Shown: positions 5,699 to 6,277 of the stretch, piece by piece | Layout: each line of letters begins with the position of its first letter | Numbering within the stretch: the first letter of the stretch is position 1 | From: a bacterium | GTDB lineage: Bacteria; UBP14; UBA6098; B30-G16 | NCBI GenBank assembly: GCA_030620455.1 | Contig: JAUXEQ010000093.1 | Coordinates: forward strand, 1-6,277 | Direction of reading: 5' to 3' | Length of the DNA stretch: 6,277 nt | Position numbers and translations under genes: made by a program | Notes under the pieces: generated by a model | The model's database searches: none | The model's input: only the letters and a program-made list of their open reading frames with translations | Told to the model about the DNA's origin: nothing

Positions 5699-6277
5699 AT
5701 GTCGATAATAACAGGTGTCTGGGGAAGACAGATATTAGATTCAAGAGGGAATCCCACAGTAGAAGTAGAAATCGAGGTGGAAAGCGGTTTTCTGGGAAAA
5801 GCTGCAGTTCCTTCGGGAGCATCTACTGGCAAACGTGAAGCTTTGGAACTACGCGATAAAAAGCACGAGTGGCTCGGGAAAGGCGTTGATAATGCTGTAA
5901 ACAACATTAATGAGCATATTGCTCCAGTGATTCTTGAGCTTGAATCTACGGATCAGCGCGGAATCGACTTATTATTGCTCTCTTTAGATGGAACCGAGAA
6001 TAAATCTAAGCTCGGTGCAAATTCAATATTGGCAGTAAGCATGGCAGTAGCAAGAGTATCTGCAATGGAGTTGGGTATACCGTTGTATCAATATTTGGGA
6101 GGCGTTGGCGCGCATATTTTACCTATTCCATTTATGAATATTATAAACGGAGGAGCTCATGCAACAAATAACCTTGATATTCAAGAATTTATGATCGTTC
6201 CTGCTGGGTTCCCTACCTATCGTAGTGCACTGAGAGCTGGTTCGGAAATCTATCATAACCTAAAAAAAACTCTTGTT
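5699..6277 (+). CDS. eno: Enolase (2-phosphoglycerate dehydratase), N-terminal part, cut by window end
   Basis: Interconverts 2-phosphoglycerate and phosphoenolpyruvate in glycolysis and gluconeogenesis. The 193 codons seen, with no stop, are a little under half of the usual ~430 residues; the frame runs off the window edge, so this is truncation by the window and not a pseudogene. Family landmarks are LDSRGNPTVEVE (13-24), the mobile active-site loop PSGASTG (38-44), REALELRD (46-53), LDGTENKSKLGANSILAVS (96-114) and MNIINGGAHATNNLDIQEFM (146-165). His154 and Glu163 have the same 9-residue spacing as the yeast active-site His159 and Glu168. The main magnesium ligands and catalytic lysine lie beyond the window. 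The start is set by a strong Shine-Dalgarno site and matches the E. coli N-terminus in register. Confidence 0.97.
   Translation, partial: MSIITGVWGRQILDSRGNPTVEVEIEVESGFLGKAAVPSGASTGKREALELRDKKHEWLGKGVDNAVNNINEHIAPVILELESTDQRGIDLLLLSLDGTENKSKLGANSILAVSMAVARVSAMELGIPLYQYLGGVGAHILPIPFMNIINGGAHATNNLDIQEFMIVPAGFPTYRSALRAGSEIYHNLKKTLV

Noticed and set aside
5532..5907. Minus-strand frames covering the gltX-eno spacer and antisense to eno
   Set aside because: They run across the Shine-Dalgarno site and the conserved N-terminus of enolase and show no recognisable domain.

Overview
The window reads as core chromosome of a Gram-negative (diderm) bacterium that carries lipopolysaccharide. It holds an outer-membrane Pal lipoprotein, a YbgF/CpoB-type partner, and two heptose/LPS genes (a GT9 heptosyltransferase and a GmhB-type phosphatase). 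The DNA is AT-rich, with strongly AT-rich spacers. Pal has the Cys-containing GHCDDRGT motif and a Pro-Glu linker of a kind I associate with non-enterobacterial lineages. An FCB-type or uncultivated diderm phylum is possible, but no sequence here fixes the taxonomy.

Layout. On the minus strand, read from about 3820 down to 21, five genes look like one transcription unit: pal, ybgF/cpoB-like, GT9 heptosyltransferase, gmhB-like phosphatase, and a SpoU/TrmH-type RNA methyltransferase. The last three are tightly packed: the GT9 and gmhB genes overlap by 4 nt (ATGA), and gmhB and the methyltransferase are 2 nt apart. A divergent spacer at about 3819-4030 separates this unit from the plus-strand genes gltX (glutamyl-tRNA synthetase, 4031-5482) and eno (enolase, starting at 5699 and cut by the window end). 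A 216-nt AT-rich spacer lies between gltX and eno.

How the genes fit together. Pal and YbgF belong to the Tol-Pal envelope machinery that ties the outer membrane to peptidoglycan during constriction. The GT9 enzyme and GmhB serve the heptose part of the LPS core, so the first four minus-strand genes form an outer-envelope unit with an RNA-modification gene at its end. gltX and eno are housekeeping genes for translation and glycolysis.

I do not see a mobile element, CRISPR array, phage gene, RNA gene or undescribed multi-gene system. The observations worth a second look are small. They are altered zinc-site residues in GmhB and, more mildly, in GluRS; interleaved inverted repeats between pal and ybgF that could form a pseudoknot; a 13-nt direct repeat before gltX, each copy opening a tiny reading frame; a hexanucleotide repeat encoding the Pal linker; and a pal-ybgF pair without tolB directly upstream.
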